Positions 45,029 through 57,151 are shown, numbered from the stretch's first letter. The stretch is 64,000 nucleotides of DNA from Metridium senile (GCA_949775045.1 OX459104.1:1384501-1448500), one strand, 5' to 3'. The notes: a model not told the origin generated them from the sequence alone. A program made the numbers and translations.

Positions 45029-45345
45029 CTGTTGAAAGTCAAAACTCATCGCCGTATTCTGCGATCTAACTTCAACGACAGTACAATTCTCAACGTTCCT
45101 ACTTTTAACAATGGTGGACGTGCTTTCCAAGTTTGTGCCTCCAAAATGTGGAACGCTCTCCCTAAGGACATTCGAAAAGTACATGTATCATCAGTATAAC
45201 TTTTTAAAAAGAAACTTAAGTCATACCAGTTTTATTTATAATCCAAGTAGTCAGACCATATTCATAACTTTTATTATTATTTTAGTTTATATATTTCAGT
45301 GTAAAGGCATTGAGACTTTAATTTGTAAAGCCTTAGTACTACATT
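45029..45345 (+). pseudogene. 5'-truncated non-LTR retrotransposon: ORF2 C terminus and 3' UTR
   Basis: The frame from 45029 reads KVKTHRRILRSNFND, VPTFNNGGRAFQVCASKMW, NALPKDIRK, one stop at about 45203, then LFKKKLKSYQFYL and a stop at 45239-45241. The motifs RAFQVCASKMWNALP...FKKKLKSY are the characteristic end of CR1/L2/Jockey-group reverse-transcriptase ORFs. A GGCATTGAGACT 3' UTR element follows. The reverse transcriptase domain itself is missing; the copy is dead. Confidence 0.8.
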
Positions 45346-45467
45346 AGAGATTTGATCATTTTTTACCAGTTAGCTTCTCTGTTAGTGAGCATTGGCGTTG
45401 GCACCTCGATATTAAATTTTACGATGGATTAATTGTCGTCGTTTCTTCAAATAATATACCTGATGTA

Positions 45468-45800
45468 CTCGAATAAGCGCCGCGCTCTAATAAGCCCCGC
45501 ATTTGAACGTTATAATTTTACTCTAGTACAGCATCGGAACCAATTTTTATCAAAAGCTATATTCTTCTGTTCAAAGTAATTATATTTCACAGCTCGCCCA
45601 TTAAGTTATCTCCCCAATATTCGTAGTTCTGATCAAGAAGGAATTATGTTACTCTAGAACAGCAGTGGAAATATTTTTGTTAACAAAGCTATATTCTTCA
45701 GTTCAAAGTAATTATATTTCACAGCTCGTTCATTAAGTTATCCTGATCAAGAATTAATGGGACAGTGGGTCGAAAAAAATTATTCGAGTAGATACGGTAC
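45468..45800. mobile_element. MITE, TACTCGAATAA termini, with internal duplication
   Basis: GTACTCGAATAAGCGCCGC at the left and TTATTCGAGTAGATACGGTAC at the right. Inside, AAAGCTATATTCTTC and GTAATTATATTTCACAGCTC occur twice. A related end (CCGTATTTAGTCGAATAAG) is at 63288. Confidence 0.7.
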
Positions 45801-46137
45801 ATAGCTATAGGTAATTGCGATGTTGTATGGTTGACTAGGTGAACCCCTCTATGTTTAAATTCAAATTATTTTCACTATTTAGATATTTTACATATTTTGT
45901 TTTCTCTTGTACTTTTTTATAGTGGTTTTGTATAAATATATATATTTCAATTATCATAAGAATTTGTGAACGGCAACCAAAGGAGCATAGCTTTCGAGTT
46001 GGTTGTCCCCCATAGGAACATATCCTGTCGCTTCTCCGGCTGTACGTTCCATTTTGATTAATCACAATTCACAATCTATTCGTGTATATATAACAGGAAA
46101 CAGGATTTATTTCATCTAAACGACATATTTTAAAATA

Positions 46138-46318
46138 CCCAGTGTTTGAATGCTATAATTTGTCCAAGTGATCTTCCGTATACTGCTGGACTATAGAGGT
46201 ACCCTAAAGCGAAGGGCAATAGGGTAATACCTATTGTTTGAATGCTATAACCGGTCCAAGTGACCTTCCGTATACTGCTGGACTATAGAGGTACACTAAA
46301 GCGAAGGGCAGTAACTTG
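46138..46318 (+). repeat. Two-copy tandem duplication, about 92-105 bp
   Basis: CTTCCGTATACTGCTGGACT then ATAGAGGTAC...CTAAAGCGAAGGGCA is nearly identical in both copies. Confidence 0.92.
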
Positions 46319-46634
46319 AGACTGATAATGGACTAAAATATCAGAAACAGGAAGAGGGGAGGGTTTTGAGAGATCCTTTGATTCCGGTTTAAATATTTTT
46401 TTACTTTTTTTTCGTAGCCTTCTTGCTGTTGAATGGTCTAAATTTTTTCAGTTCCGATTTTTCCTAAGTTGTTGTTTTATAGTTTCCTTCTCATTTTTTT
46501 CTCTCATCTTTCCTCTCATTTGTTTCTTTTCTATTTTTCTTTCCTTTTCGTTTTTTTTTATCCATTTGTAATTGAACAAAGTTAACGTGCCCAACCTTTA
46601 ATTATATAAATAGCATCGAACTAGACAAAACAAA

Positions 46635-46725
46635 CTCTTAATTCTTCTTGTTCTTCTTGTTCTTCTTGTTCTCCTAGCTCGTCTTGTTCTCAGTTGTTCT
46701 TCTTGTTCTTCTTGTTCTTCTTTGC
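46635..46725. repeat. (TTCTTCTTG)n tract
   Basis: TTCTTCTTGTTCTTCTTG repeats with one interruption. Confidence 0.9.
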
Positions 46726-46839
46726 TTTTTGAGCCAAGTGGGAGCTCTAGCTAAATCACTATAAACCAAGTTTCTCTTCAATGCTAAGTGCAAATAAAGA
46801 TGCCTTTTTAAATCTATTTTACATGAAAAGATGTAAGTC

Positions 46840-47580
46840 TACATACACAAAGGCCATTAACACTTACTTATTAAACAACCTGTTCAATTCTCACACTCGA
46901 CATTGTGCTGATCAACTTTACACTATAATAAACTGTTAAATACGCTATTATACTCTTGAAAAATACTTACTTTTAACAAAGGCCATTGACCTTGTTGAGA
47001 TATGGGACATAATTGAGTAAAATTATACTTTTATGCAAAGGAAATGTTATAGAATTCCCACCATTGACATTGTTTGAAGAACTATTGTTTAACATATTTT
47101 TATATTCTTGATGAATACTTCTTTTGAACAAAAGGGTTGCTATTCATATTAAAAATAGTGACCAAAATAGGCAATAAGTATATTTGTATGTAAGGGAAAT
47201 GTTGTACAATTCTCAGCATTGATATGATTGAAGAATCTTAAACAGCTGTTTAACATACTTTTATATTTTTGATGAATACTTCTTTTTTTACACGAGGTTT
47301 CCTATTCATATTAAAAAAAAGTGACAAAAATGAGCATTATCAGTAGATTTTTTGTTGTCCTCAGCATTGACATTGTTTGAATAATAATCAATAACAGAAG
47401 GGCATACTTAACACTTTTGATTAATATTTCTTTTCATATTTTAAAAATGTGACAAAAATGAGCAATGTAGTAGTTTTTTTTATGTAAGGGAAATATTGAA
47501 CAATTCTCAGTATTGACATTGTTTGAACCTTTAATAACAGTAAACTGAGTAGGACAGCGATATAAGTACTTGCATAAAGG
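46840..47580 (+). repeat. Diverged tandem array, about six units of 110-130 bp
   Basis: Units share TTGACATTGTTTGAA, CAATTCTCAGCATTGA, TTTTGATGAATACTTC and CAAAAATGAGCA. Confidence 0.8.
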
Positions 47581-47627
47581 AAGATTGTTTTTTTTTTAAG
47601 TTTATTCAATGATGTCTAATTTTAAAT

Positions 47628-47770
47628 GGAAACTAGCGAGTAAACTAGTATAGGCTGCGTCGGTGTTTGATATAATCGATAGGTAATATAATGAAATTAA
47701 TTTGTAACTCCGTAAACTTTTTTTTTTACTCCGACAAAGGGCTAAAGCTCATTACCACATTTTTTACGAT
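47628..47770. mobile_element. 95-bp-unit element, locus 6 (head-to-head pair)
   Basis: One - strand unit from ATGGAAACTAGCGAG, then a + strand head fragment (ACTCCGACAAAGGGCTAAAG, 47728-47750) lacking the GAAACGTC half. Confidence 0.85.
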
Positions 47771-47999
47771 ATCTAATTTTGATAAATACTTGGGGTTGCT
47801 GTACAGTTCTGACGATATATCAAAATTGATGAAATTTAACATTTAAAAATTGTCTTCAATGCTCTTAGAAATCTTGTTCAAGAACTAATGAAAACAATTG
47901 ATTAGTCATAATATAAGAACAGCCACCAACTGAATACTCTTGGCAAAACCTTTTGTGTACTTTGTACGTTTAACAAAGAATAGCAAAGGGCGTGATATT

Positions 48000-48350
48000 A
48001 AATTTTTATTGCGTTTTTATTAGGTGTAAACCGTGCCATATGCTCTAGATTTTGGATGGTTGAAAAATTAAGTGAATTATAAAGTCGAATATTGATGCAC
48101 CAGGCAACCAGTTTACCCTTCTCTTTCCCTCCCTTCTGTCCTCTCTCTATGACCCCTGGATATATTTATTAGCCGAGGTGTGAATTGTGCCATATGCTCT
48201 AGACAGTGAATGGTTAACAAATTAAGTGAATAATCAAGTCCAATATTGATGCACCAGGCAACCAGTTTACCTAAGGTTGTTATTCCTCCCCTCTCCTCCC
48301 CCCTTCCCTCCTTTCCGTCGTCTCCACACCCCTCCCCCTATTGTTATAAA
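48000..48350 (+). repeat. Two-copy duplication, about 155 bp
   Basis: GTGCCATATGCTCTAGA and TGATGCACCAGGCAACCAGT then TTACC recur, each followed by a CTCCCTTC-rich tract. Confidence 0.9.
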
Positions 48351-48359
48351 TTAACGCGG

Positions 48360-48690
48360 AAGTATCATGCTCCGTAAATACATGTGGATCTATCAAAAAA
48401 GTAAAGTTTGATTAACAAGGTTCTTTCGGTTTCTTTATAAGATAACACGGAAGTATTTAGTCTTTGTTGATACCAATACATAAACTTAAAAAAGCAGGCC
48501 ATCTACTGTCAGAAACACTGAAATACATTGATCATAAACACAGCAAGTATGACAATTTATTACGGTTTCTGTATGAGATAACATGGAATTCGACTGAAAT
48601 ATTTAGTCTTTGCTTGTACCAATACACTGAACTACATTGAATGCACTGTTTCATAAACACAGCTGTAATAATTTAACAAGCTATTATTTA
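48360..48690 (+). repeat. Two to three diverged duplications, about 110-130 bp
   Basis: GGTTTCTTTATAAGATAACA / GGTTTCTGTATGAGATAACA and TTTAGTCTTTG...ACCAATACA recur. Confidence 0.75.
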
Positions 48691-48999
48691 GATGGCTACA
48701 CGAAAGTATAATATCGTTTTGTTTTTATAACAACCCTGTATATAAAAAAAGCCAACGAACGCCTATTAAAAATACATATTACATATGCAGCAGATTGTTT
48801 CTAAAGAATTCGACAGTTAACACGTGTAGAGACAGTCATTACAGTGGCTCTATTGTGTAGTTTTTTTGTTTTGTTTTATTTTCTGAAACATTATCACAAA
48901 CATAACCCCAACTTCCGCTAAAAAGGCTATTCCGGCCAATTATAATGCATTGAATACTGAATACTTTAATGATGCAAAATGTGTATATCGTTCGTTGTA

Positions 49000-49400
49000 A
49001 TAATAGTAAACGGACAGTCCAACGATAAATTGTGTCGACGTTTTCAGTCAGCACTATTTTAATGCCACCACACCTACAGGGCACAAACATTACCAATTAT
49101 TCTAAGATGTTTAACTACATCTTTTAATGTATCAAAATAATCAACAAGTAAACGGCAAACGGACAGTCCAACGATAGATTGTGTCGACGTTTTCAGTCAG
49201 CACTATTCTAATGCTACCACACCTATCTACAAGGACAGAAACATTCTAAGATATTTTACTTCAGCTGTAAATGTTTCAAAAAGATCACCAAGCAACCGCT
49301 AAAGGAAGTTTATACTTTTTACGGAATAATTCACCTTACTATAGCAACCACATGCACCTTCCTACAAGGACAAACACTTTACTAATTATGATATTTAACT
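49000..49400 (+). repeat. Three-copy tandem array, about 130-140 bp
   Basis: AAACGGACAGTCCAACGAT and GTGTCGACGTTTTCAGTCAG occur twice; the third unit keeps only the CACCTTCCTACAAGGACA part. Confidence 0.85.
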
Positions 49401-49417
49401 ACCTAGCTACTCTTTTA

Positions 49418-49558
49418 CTCCAACGAAGGGCTAAAGCTAGAAACGTCAGTAAAGTTAAGTCAACATTTTTTACGGTGTTACCGCAAATTTCATTATATTA
49501 CCTATCGTTTATACCAAACACCGACGCAGCATATACTAGTTTACTCGCTAGTTTCCAT
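49418..49558 (+). mobile_element. 95-bp-unit element, locus 7: head plus one unit
   Basis: The head reads CTCCAACGAAGGGCTAAAGC then TAGAAACGTC (49418-49447; G5 of the core is changed to A). One unit follows, ending GCTAGTTTCCATTT. Confidence 0.9.
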
Positions 49559-49747
49559 TTATCTTTAATTACATGCAGCTGTCAATGTATCAAAACGATC
49601 GTTTAACATCTTTATGTAAACCCTGTTGAGCGGCACTTTTTTTGTCTTTCTTTTCATGTTTTTAAAACATTAGCTTAATAGCAACCCACCTTGCTAAGGG
49701 ATGGATCATTAGATAAAAAAAAATCATCGAGCACAACTTTATATACT

Positions 49748-49937
49748 TAGGGACTGGGACCATTAAATAGTTGATGGGGGATGGGGCTGCAGGATTCCCA
49801 TAAAAATATCGGGCACAGCAACAACAACGGAAATAAAATCTGATAAAACATCGTACAAAGCTGAAAGAAATACCCAGTACAGCAAGGGCAGAATAACTGC
49901 CCCACCCCCTCATTAAATATCTAATGGCCCATCCTTA
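49748..49937. mobile_element. MITE, TTAGGGACTGGGACCATTA-like termini
   Basis: TAGGGACTGGGACCATTAAA...GATGGGGGATGGGGC is complemented by GCCCCACCCCCTCATTAAAT...TAATGGCCCATCCTTAA. No target duplication defined. Confidence 0.7.
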
Positions 49938-50007
49938 AATAAAAACGTGAAACCCAATTTAAATAATTATTTGTGTAGATAATGTTACTTCTTTTTTGTA
50001 TATAAAT

Positions 50008-50331
50008 GGAAACTAGCGAATAAACAAGTATAGGCTGCGTCGGTGTTTGATATAAACGATAGGTAATAGAATGAAACTTGTAACACCGTAAAAAATAGAA
50101 ATAGAAACTAGCGAATTTTAAACTAGTATAGGCTGCGTCGGTGTTTGATATAAACGATAGGTAATAGAATGAAATTTGTAACACCGTAAAAAATGGAAAC
50201 TAGCGAGTAAACTAGTATAGGATGCGTCGGTGTTTGATATAAACGATAGGTAATAGAATGAAATTTGTAACACCGTAAAAAATGTTGACTTAACTTTACA
50301 GACGTTTCGAGCTTTAGCCTTTCGTCGGAGT
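50008..50331 (-). mobile_element. 95-bp-unit element, locus 8: three units plus head
   Basis: Three - strand units from ATGGAAACTAGCG and a well-preserved head at 50301-50331 (GACGTTTCGAGCTTTAGCC then TTTCGTCGGAG). Confidence 0.9.
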
Positions 50332-50344
50332 ATATATTTCACTT

Positions 50345-50730
50345 GAAATTGAAACTCGTTAATTGGAGAGGCGGCTTAGGAAATTGAACAATTATCGAGC
50401 CCTGTAAATAATATAATCAATTTGAACAGAGGAGAACAGCTATAGAATATTTTTTTTAGAATTTAGATTTATGATTTAAAATTGTAACATATTCGAGCAT
50501 TGTAAATTATGTAATTGATTCAAACAGCGAAAAGAATAATTGAAACTCGTTAATTGGAGAGGCGGCTAACTGACAATTGAAATAGAAACATTCTCGAACC
50601 CTGTAAACAATATTATCAATTTTAACAGAGAAAAGCTACATAATTCTTTATTTTTTTAGATTTAAATTGTAACATATTCGAGCATTGTAAATTATGTAAT
50701 TGATTCAAACAGCGAAAAGAATAATTGATC
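50345..50730 (+). repeat. Two-copy duplication, about 190 bp
   Basis: ATTGAAACTCGTTAATTGGA then GAGGCGGCT, and GTAACATATTCGAGCATTGT then AAATTATGTAATTGATTCAA occur twice. Confidence 0.9.
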
Positions 50731-51470
50731 AAATGAACTCCACGTGTTCAATGGAAGCTACAGGGAAGAACCCACAGTCTCGCTCAGCGTCGATCACTCT
50801 GATTCCAACATGCAAAAGCTGAGTCTCCCACAAAGATATGCCTTCTCAAATAAGCCACCATATTCATTGATTTAACAGATGACAAAGGAGAAACATTATA
50901 TTCATTAATTCATCTAATTATTTCTTAATTCATTAACTTTTTTTACTTATATTCTATCTTAGAACATAAATCATTTTATAACTTAATTCCATTAAACTAT
51001 TCCATTAAACTATAGAACACATATCATAAGAAAGAAGAGTCCGAGGAAGGAAACATCGTTTAGATCAAAGTTTTGGATGAAAAAACGAGAATTTTTCAAC
51101 AATATTTCGACTTTTATTTCAAGTCATATTCATGTTAAAAATTAAAAATTAAAATTGTCGGTTCGACATGGCTTCTAGAACACATATATATAGGAATTGG
51201 TATCCCTTTTATCAGTTGACAATTATTGAAGATCAAGTTAATGAACAAATTTTACAAGTTCCGGTTACACAACGGGCGTGTATAGAGAGATACCTTCGAG
51301 TATCTACTTTAACAAACTAACCCCATTTATACAAAATACATCTCCCTAGAGTATAATTTACAAAAATATATCCTATAACATAACATCACGCTAGTATTAC
51401 TTCCATATCGTTAGAAAATACATTTCTTTTTCTACATCTTTTTACTCAATCAATCATAGAACGCTTATTT
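50730..51470. other. Intergenic, nothing recognised
   Basis: No repeat pair or coding signal was seen. Confidence 0.5.
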
Positions 51471-51474
51471 TCTA

Positions 51475-52000
51475 CATAAACGATAGGTAATATAATGAAA
51501 TTTGTAACACCGTAAAAAAATGTTTACTTAAAGTCAACATTTTTTACGGTGTTACAAATTTCATTCTATTACCTATCGTTTATATCAAACACCAACGCAG
51601 CCTATACTAGTTTACTCGCTAGTTTCTATTTCTATTTTTTACGGTGTTACAAATTTCATTCTATTACCTATCGTTTATATCAAAGACCGACGCAGCCTAT
51701 ACTAGTTTACTCGCTAGTTTCTATTTCTATTTTTTACGGTGTTACAAATTTCATTCTATTACCTATCGTTTATATCAAACACCGACGCAGCCTATACTAG
51801 TTTACTCGCTAGTTTCTATTTTTTACGGTGTTACAAATTTCATTCTATTACCTATCGTTTATATCAAACACCAACGCAGCCTATACTAGTTTACTCGCTA
51901 GTTTCTATTTTTTACGGTGTTACAAATTTCATTCTATTACCTATCGTTTATATCAAAGACCGACGCAGCCTATACTAGTTTACTCGCTAGTTTCTATTTA
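51475..52000 (+). mobile_element. 95-bp-unit element, locus 9: five units with inverted fragment
   Basis: A - strand fragment (51477-51520) meets five + strand units with CGGTGTTAC starting at about 51547, 51640, 51735, 51824 and 51913. Two junctions have TTTCTATTTCTATT and give 95 bp; others lack one TTTCTA and give 89 bp. No hammerhead-like head remains. Confidence 0.92.
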
Positions 52001-52299
52001 TTTTCTACATGTTATTTGTTTAGCATTTGGTTACGCCTCGATGTTTAAATAATAGCCTATCATTGTTAATACTAATCGATGTTTATATATGGTTAATTTG
52101 TCAATTGTCGGTTTTCTCGTTTGATCCCGCACACCCCAATAAAGTCGATTCAATAGATTAAAAGAACGCTTTATGGTTTTGTATGTGGGATGATCAGACG
52201 GTGTTTATCAGTATGATGCCAGTGGGCTGCGCATTGGGAGAACAGTGTGGTAGGGCGCGATCACAATGGGGTTAGACCCATGCATAGAGTCCAAACATT

Positions 52300-53060
52300 T
52301 ACCTCATTAATCCATTAGATTTATTCAACAAGTGTGATTTCATTTTATTGCCTATCAAGTATATTTAGGGCTGAGTTTTTCAATATTAAACATTACTCTA
52401 TCTTTCCATACTATGATCTTTCACATTCACATTAATCCATTACATTTTTCAATAAGTGTAATCAGGGCAGTGTTTTCAACATTTTATCATTACTTTATCT
52501 TTCAAATTAACTCCATTATTATTTTTATTCAATAAGTTTAATTAAGGCTTGGTTTTTCAACATTCAACCGACCTTCGGCTCTATCTTACCTCATTAATAT
52601 TCAACAAGTATAATTAGGGCAGGTTTTTGAGCATTTTATCATAACTTTATCTTCCAATTTCACTCCATTATTAGTTTTATTCAATAAGTTTAATTAAGGC
52701 TTGGTTTTTCAACATTCAACCGACATTCGGCTCTATCTTACCTCATTAATCCATTATATTTATTCAACAAGTATAATTAGGGCAGGTTTTTCAACATTTT
52801 ATCATAACTTTATCTTCCAAATTCTTTCCATTATTATTTTTATTCAATAAGTTTAATTAGGGCTTGGTTTTTCAACATCAAACATTCGGCTCTATCTTAC
52901 CTCATTTGACTCATTCAACAACTGTAATTAGGGCAGGTTTTTCAACATTTTATCATAACTTTATCTTCCAATTTCATTCAATTATTATTTTCATTCAATA
53001 CGTTTAATTAGGGGGCTTGGTTTTTCAATATTAAACATAACTCTATCTACCAAATTTACA
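52300..53060 (+). repeat. Tandem array, five units of about 150-165 bp
   Basis: TTAGGGCAGGTTTTTCAAC then ATTTTATCATAACTTTATC recurs near 52614, 52778 and 52927, alternating with TTTAATTAAGGCTTGGTTTT. Confidence 0.88.
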
Positions 53061-53107
53061 TTCATTCCATAATGATGATCCCGGCACTGAGTTTTATGTT
53101 ATTTATT

Positions 53108-53243
53108 ACCGCTGTACTATTTGACAAATGTATTTTCTATTGGTAAACGATAACATTTTTTCGTGCTTTGCTTGGGATTTGTGATTATTTTGACAACAAA
53201 TTGAGCCTATACAAACGCGCCCTTTTTTAAATAGTGCAGATAG
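53108..53243. mobile_element. MITE family A, copy 4
   Basis: ACCGCTGTACTATTTGACAA at the left and AACGCGCCC...AAATAGTGCAG at the right; the right end is truncated. Confidence 0.7.
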
Positions 53244-53469
53244 AATAGTAGCGGGAGAGTCATATTTTTATTTGTTATACAGCGCTGGATTATGTGCGCA
53301 ATTCTGTGGGATGTTCAACGTCAAACTCAGCAGTATACTATAGATATTTCATAACCACACACACCGTCATGACTGAGCGACGAGGATCTTTCTCAGCATC
53401 ACATGAACTATTAAAAACCACACAGAATTTACCCAATAACAACATACATTTCAATGTACTCCCTTTTCT

Positions 53470-54002
53470 AAACGATAGGAAATATAATGAAATTTGTAAC
53501 ATCGTAATGTTGACTTAACTTGGTTTAAATGGAAACTAGCGAGTAAACTAGTATAGGCTGCGTCGGTGTTTGATATAAACGATAGGTAATAGAATGAAAT
53601 TTGTAACACTGTAAAAAAATGTTTACTTAACTTCACTGACGTTTCGAGCTTTAGCCCTTCGTCGGAGTAAGTGGAACTAAAGCTAAAGAAGGGCTACAGC
53701 TCAAAACGTCAGTAAAGTTAAGTCAAAATTTTTACGGTGTTACAAATTTCATTATATTACCTATCGTTTATATCAAACACCGACGCAGCCTATACTAGTT
53801 TACTCGCTAGTTTCTATTTCTATTTTTTACGGTGTTACAAATTTCATTCTATTACCTATCGTTTATATCAAACACCGACACAGCCTATACTAGTTTACTT
53901 GCTAGTTTCTATTTCTATTTTTTACGGTGTTACAAATTTCATTCTATTACCTATCGTTTATATCAAACACCGACGCAGCCTATACTAGTTTAGTTTACTA
54001 GT
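53470..54002. mobile_element. 95-bp-unit element, locus 10: two opposed heads
   Basis: A - strand fragment (53470-53522) and a - strand unit (53528-53625) end at a head (53638-53668). A + strand head (53684-53710) facing away follows with three + strand units to 54002. The + head reads AAAGAAGGGCTACAGCTC then AAAACGTC, losing the CCGACGA box. Confidence 0.9.
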
Positions 54003-54068
54003 TTTTTTTTTAAGTACCTAGTTTTTTGTAGCGTTACGCCCTTCTTCGCTTTTATTTACGACTTAAAC

Positions 54069-54580
54069 AGGCTGAAGAGATACGATCGTTTGTAAAATAT
54101 TTATATGTGAAGGTTTTAGATAAAAAAACAAATATATTAAAATCCAATACTTTTCTCCCTCCCAATACCCGCCCTCTCAAAGCAATGTCGAGCAGGTTTC
54201 CAGCCAGAAATGTCGGTACAACGTGAAGAAGGCCAAGCAGGCTGAAGAGATACGATCGTTTGTAAAATATTTATATGTGAAGGTTTTAGATAAAAAAACA
54301 AATATATTAAAATCCAATACCTTTCTCCCTCCCAATACCCGCCCTCTCAAAGCAATGTCGAGCAGGTTTCCAGCCAGAAATGTCGGTACAACGTGAAGAA
54401 GGCCAAGCAAGCTGAAGAGATACGATCGTTTGTAAAATATTTATATGTGAAGGTTTTAGATAAAAAAACAAATATATTAAAATCCAATACTTTTCTCCCT
54501 CCCAATACCGCCCTCTCAAACAATGTTAAGCAGGTTTTCAGTCAGAAATGTCTGTACACTGCATGTAAGAAGGCCAGCCT
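54069..54580 (+). repeat. Three-copy 170-bp tandem array
   Basis: GCTGAAGAGATACGATCGTT starts at 54071, 54241 and 54411, exactly 170 bp apart. The first two units are almost identical; the third diverges after about 120 bp. 170 is not a multiple of three, so the open frames across it are not a protein repeat. Confidence 0.95.
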
Positions 54581-55009
54581 TAAAGAGATGGGTTTAGTAA
54601 ACAAATGCCAATTCATTTTTGAGTGTTTTTTAATTTTACTTTAGACGAATTTCAGTCAATGAGTGTACATTGTGAAGTACAATTAATACTGTTTCGGAGG
54701 AAGGATAATAATAGCTCGCGTTCGTTGATACGGAAATATCGAGCGTGATATAGACGTTTTATCTAGATATCTTCAAATTAAAACAAATGCCAATACAATT
54801 TAAAATCTGGTTAAAAGAATCGATTTTTTTTACAAAATTACATTTGTATTTTTTTATGCTTTCAAAAACACATAAAATATTCACCTATTATGAGTAGATT
54901 GAAATTCAGTAGAATATGGAATTGATAATGGTATTTATATATAGATGAATCTCATACTGATGATTGAATTCTCTCTCAGTATACCTAGGAGTAATCATGT
55001 TAAGATATG

Positions 55010-57090
55010 ACTGAGTTAACAAAACTAATATTCTCCAAAATACTGTGTTTGGGGGTTTGCTTGACTAAGGGGTCCTTTAGGTTCACCACGGGATCTAGTT
55101 AGAAAACACTGTTGACTCAGGGTCCTTTAGGTTGATCACGGGATCTTTAGAAAACATCGACATAAAATATGTTAGGATGCATATTACACGGTTTCATTGC
55201 GTCGCATAGAAACCATGTGCAGATAAGACTGAGTTAACTAAACTAATACACTCCGATACACTGTGTCTAATGGTTTGTTTGACTCAGGGGTCCTTTCGTC
55301 TGATCACGAGATTTTTAGAAAACACTGAAAAAACATCGACGCAGACATTTTATTGTCTTAAGTTAGGATGAATATATATACATTACACACGCATCATGTG
55401 AAGATAGCACTTGATTAACAAAACTAATACACTCCGATACACGTGTTTAATGGTTTGTTTGACTCAGGGGTCCTTTAGGTTGATCACGGGATCTTTAGAA
55501 AACATCGACATAGAATATGTTAGGATGCATATGCTTTTCATTGCGTCGCATAGAAATCATGTGCGGATAAGACTGAGTTAACAAAGCTATTACACTCTGA
55601 TACACATGTGTTTAATGGTTTGTTTGACTCAGGGGTCCTTTAGGTTGATCACAAGATCTTTAGAAAACACTGAAAAAACATCGACGCAGACATTTTATTG
55701 TCTTAGTAAGAATTAATATATATACATTACACACGCATCATGTGAAGATAGCACTTGGTTAACAAAACTAATACACTTCGAATACACTGTGTTTAATGGT
55801 TTGTTTGACTCAGGGGTCCTTTAGGTTGATCACGGGATCTTTAGAAAACATCGACATAGAATATGTTAGGATGCATATTACATGCTTTTCATTGCGTCGC
55901 ATAGAAATCATGTGCAGATAAGACTGAGTTAACAAAACTAATACACTTCGAATACACTGTGTTTAGTGGTTTGTGTGACTCAGGGGTCCTTTAGGTTGAT
56001 CACGGGATCTTTAGAAAACATCGACATAGAATATGTTAGGATGCATATTACATGCTTTTCATTGCGTCGCATAGAAATCATGTGCAGATAAGACTGAGTT
56101 GACAAAACTAATACACTTCGAATACACTGTGTTTAGTGGTTGGTTTGTCTCAGGGGTCCTTTCGTCTGATCGCAAGATCTTTAGAAATGCCTGAAAACAT
56201 CGACGTAAATATATATTAGACGTGGTTCACATGCAGAGATCACTTGGTTATAACTAAACTAAAATACGCCTATACACTGTGTTTGGTGGTTGGTTTGACT
56301 CAGGGGTCCTCTATGTTGATCACTGGATCTTTAGAAAACATTGGGGGAAAAAACGACGCAGATATGTTATTGTATTATGCTAGGAAAATATATATATCAC
56401 GGGCAACATGTGTAGATAGCACTTAATTAACTCATATGCACTGTGCTTTGGGTTTTTTTTTTGACTTAGGGGTCCTTTCGTCTGATCGCGGAATCTTTAG
56501 AAAAGACTGAAAAACATCGACGTACGTACATATACACCTAATCCCAAAAACGTTGTCTGGTCCGCCGCACAGTCCTCGCGCCAAGACTGTGAAAGATATT
56601 GGTTATATCTAATCAGTAATTAATTTATTTGCATGTTCACACTCTAGTGTGGTACTTTTTTCAACGAAATAGTGTTGTGCCTACTTTTATTTTCTTGTTT
56701 TATCACTCTCATCAAAATATTCACTGTGTTTTCCTTCACGGTCTTGGCGCGAGGACTGTGCGGCGGACCCGACAACGTTTTTTGGATTAGGTGTATATTA
56801 GACGTGCTTCACATGCAGAGATCACTTGGTTATAACTGAACTAAAATACTCCTATAAACTGTGTTTGATGGTTGGTTTGACTCAGGGGTCCTCTATGTTG
56901 ATCACAGGATCTTTAGAAAACACTAAATGGGCAGTCACGTCTTACATATTATGGCATTAGGCTAGGAGTTATATTACTTGGCTCTCTCAGCATCTCGCAG
57001 TCATCATGTGAATACAGGAGTAATATATGCATCAAGACGAAGTGTTTGTGGCTATTTTCACGTGAGGGGGTCTTAGTCTGATCACGGCAT
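55010..57090 (+). repeat. 170-bp-class tandem array, about 12 units, interrupted by a MITE
   Basis: The units contain GACTCAGGGGTCCTTTAGG, TTGATCACGGGATCTTTAG and AAAACATCGACATAGAATAT. Starts at 55807, 55977 and 56147 are exactly 170 bp apart. Flanking units are shorter or more diverged. The insertion at 56531-56796 splits one unit. Confidence 0.93.
56531..56796. mobile_element. Tc1/mariner-type MITE, TA target site, inside the 170-bp array
   Basis: Inverted repeats of about 65 bp: TACACCTAATCC...CGCACAGTCCTCGCGCCAAG and complement. Comparison with the neighbouring unit (GACGTAAATATATATTAGAC) shows the flanks rejoin at TA. Confidence 0.88.
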
Positions 57091-57151
57091 CTCGAAGGGC
57101 GACAAAAACCTTTTTTTTTTTTTCAAAATAGACCTCTATAAAATAAACATA

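Noticed and set aside
51549..52052. Repeated ORFs reading LQISFYYLSFISNTDAAYTS at many loci
   Set aside because: Translations of the 95-bp non-coding unit; the frame is broken by the 89/95-bp alternation and occurs at eleven dispersed loci.
54393..54644. 83-codon ORF ending in the 170-bp array
   Set aside because: The array period is not a multiple of three and sister units do not share the frame.
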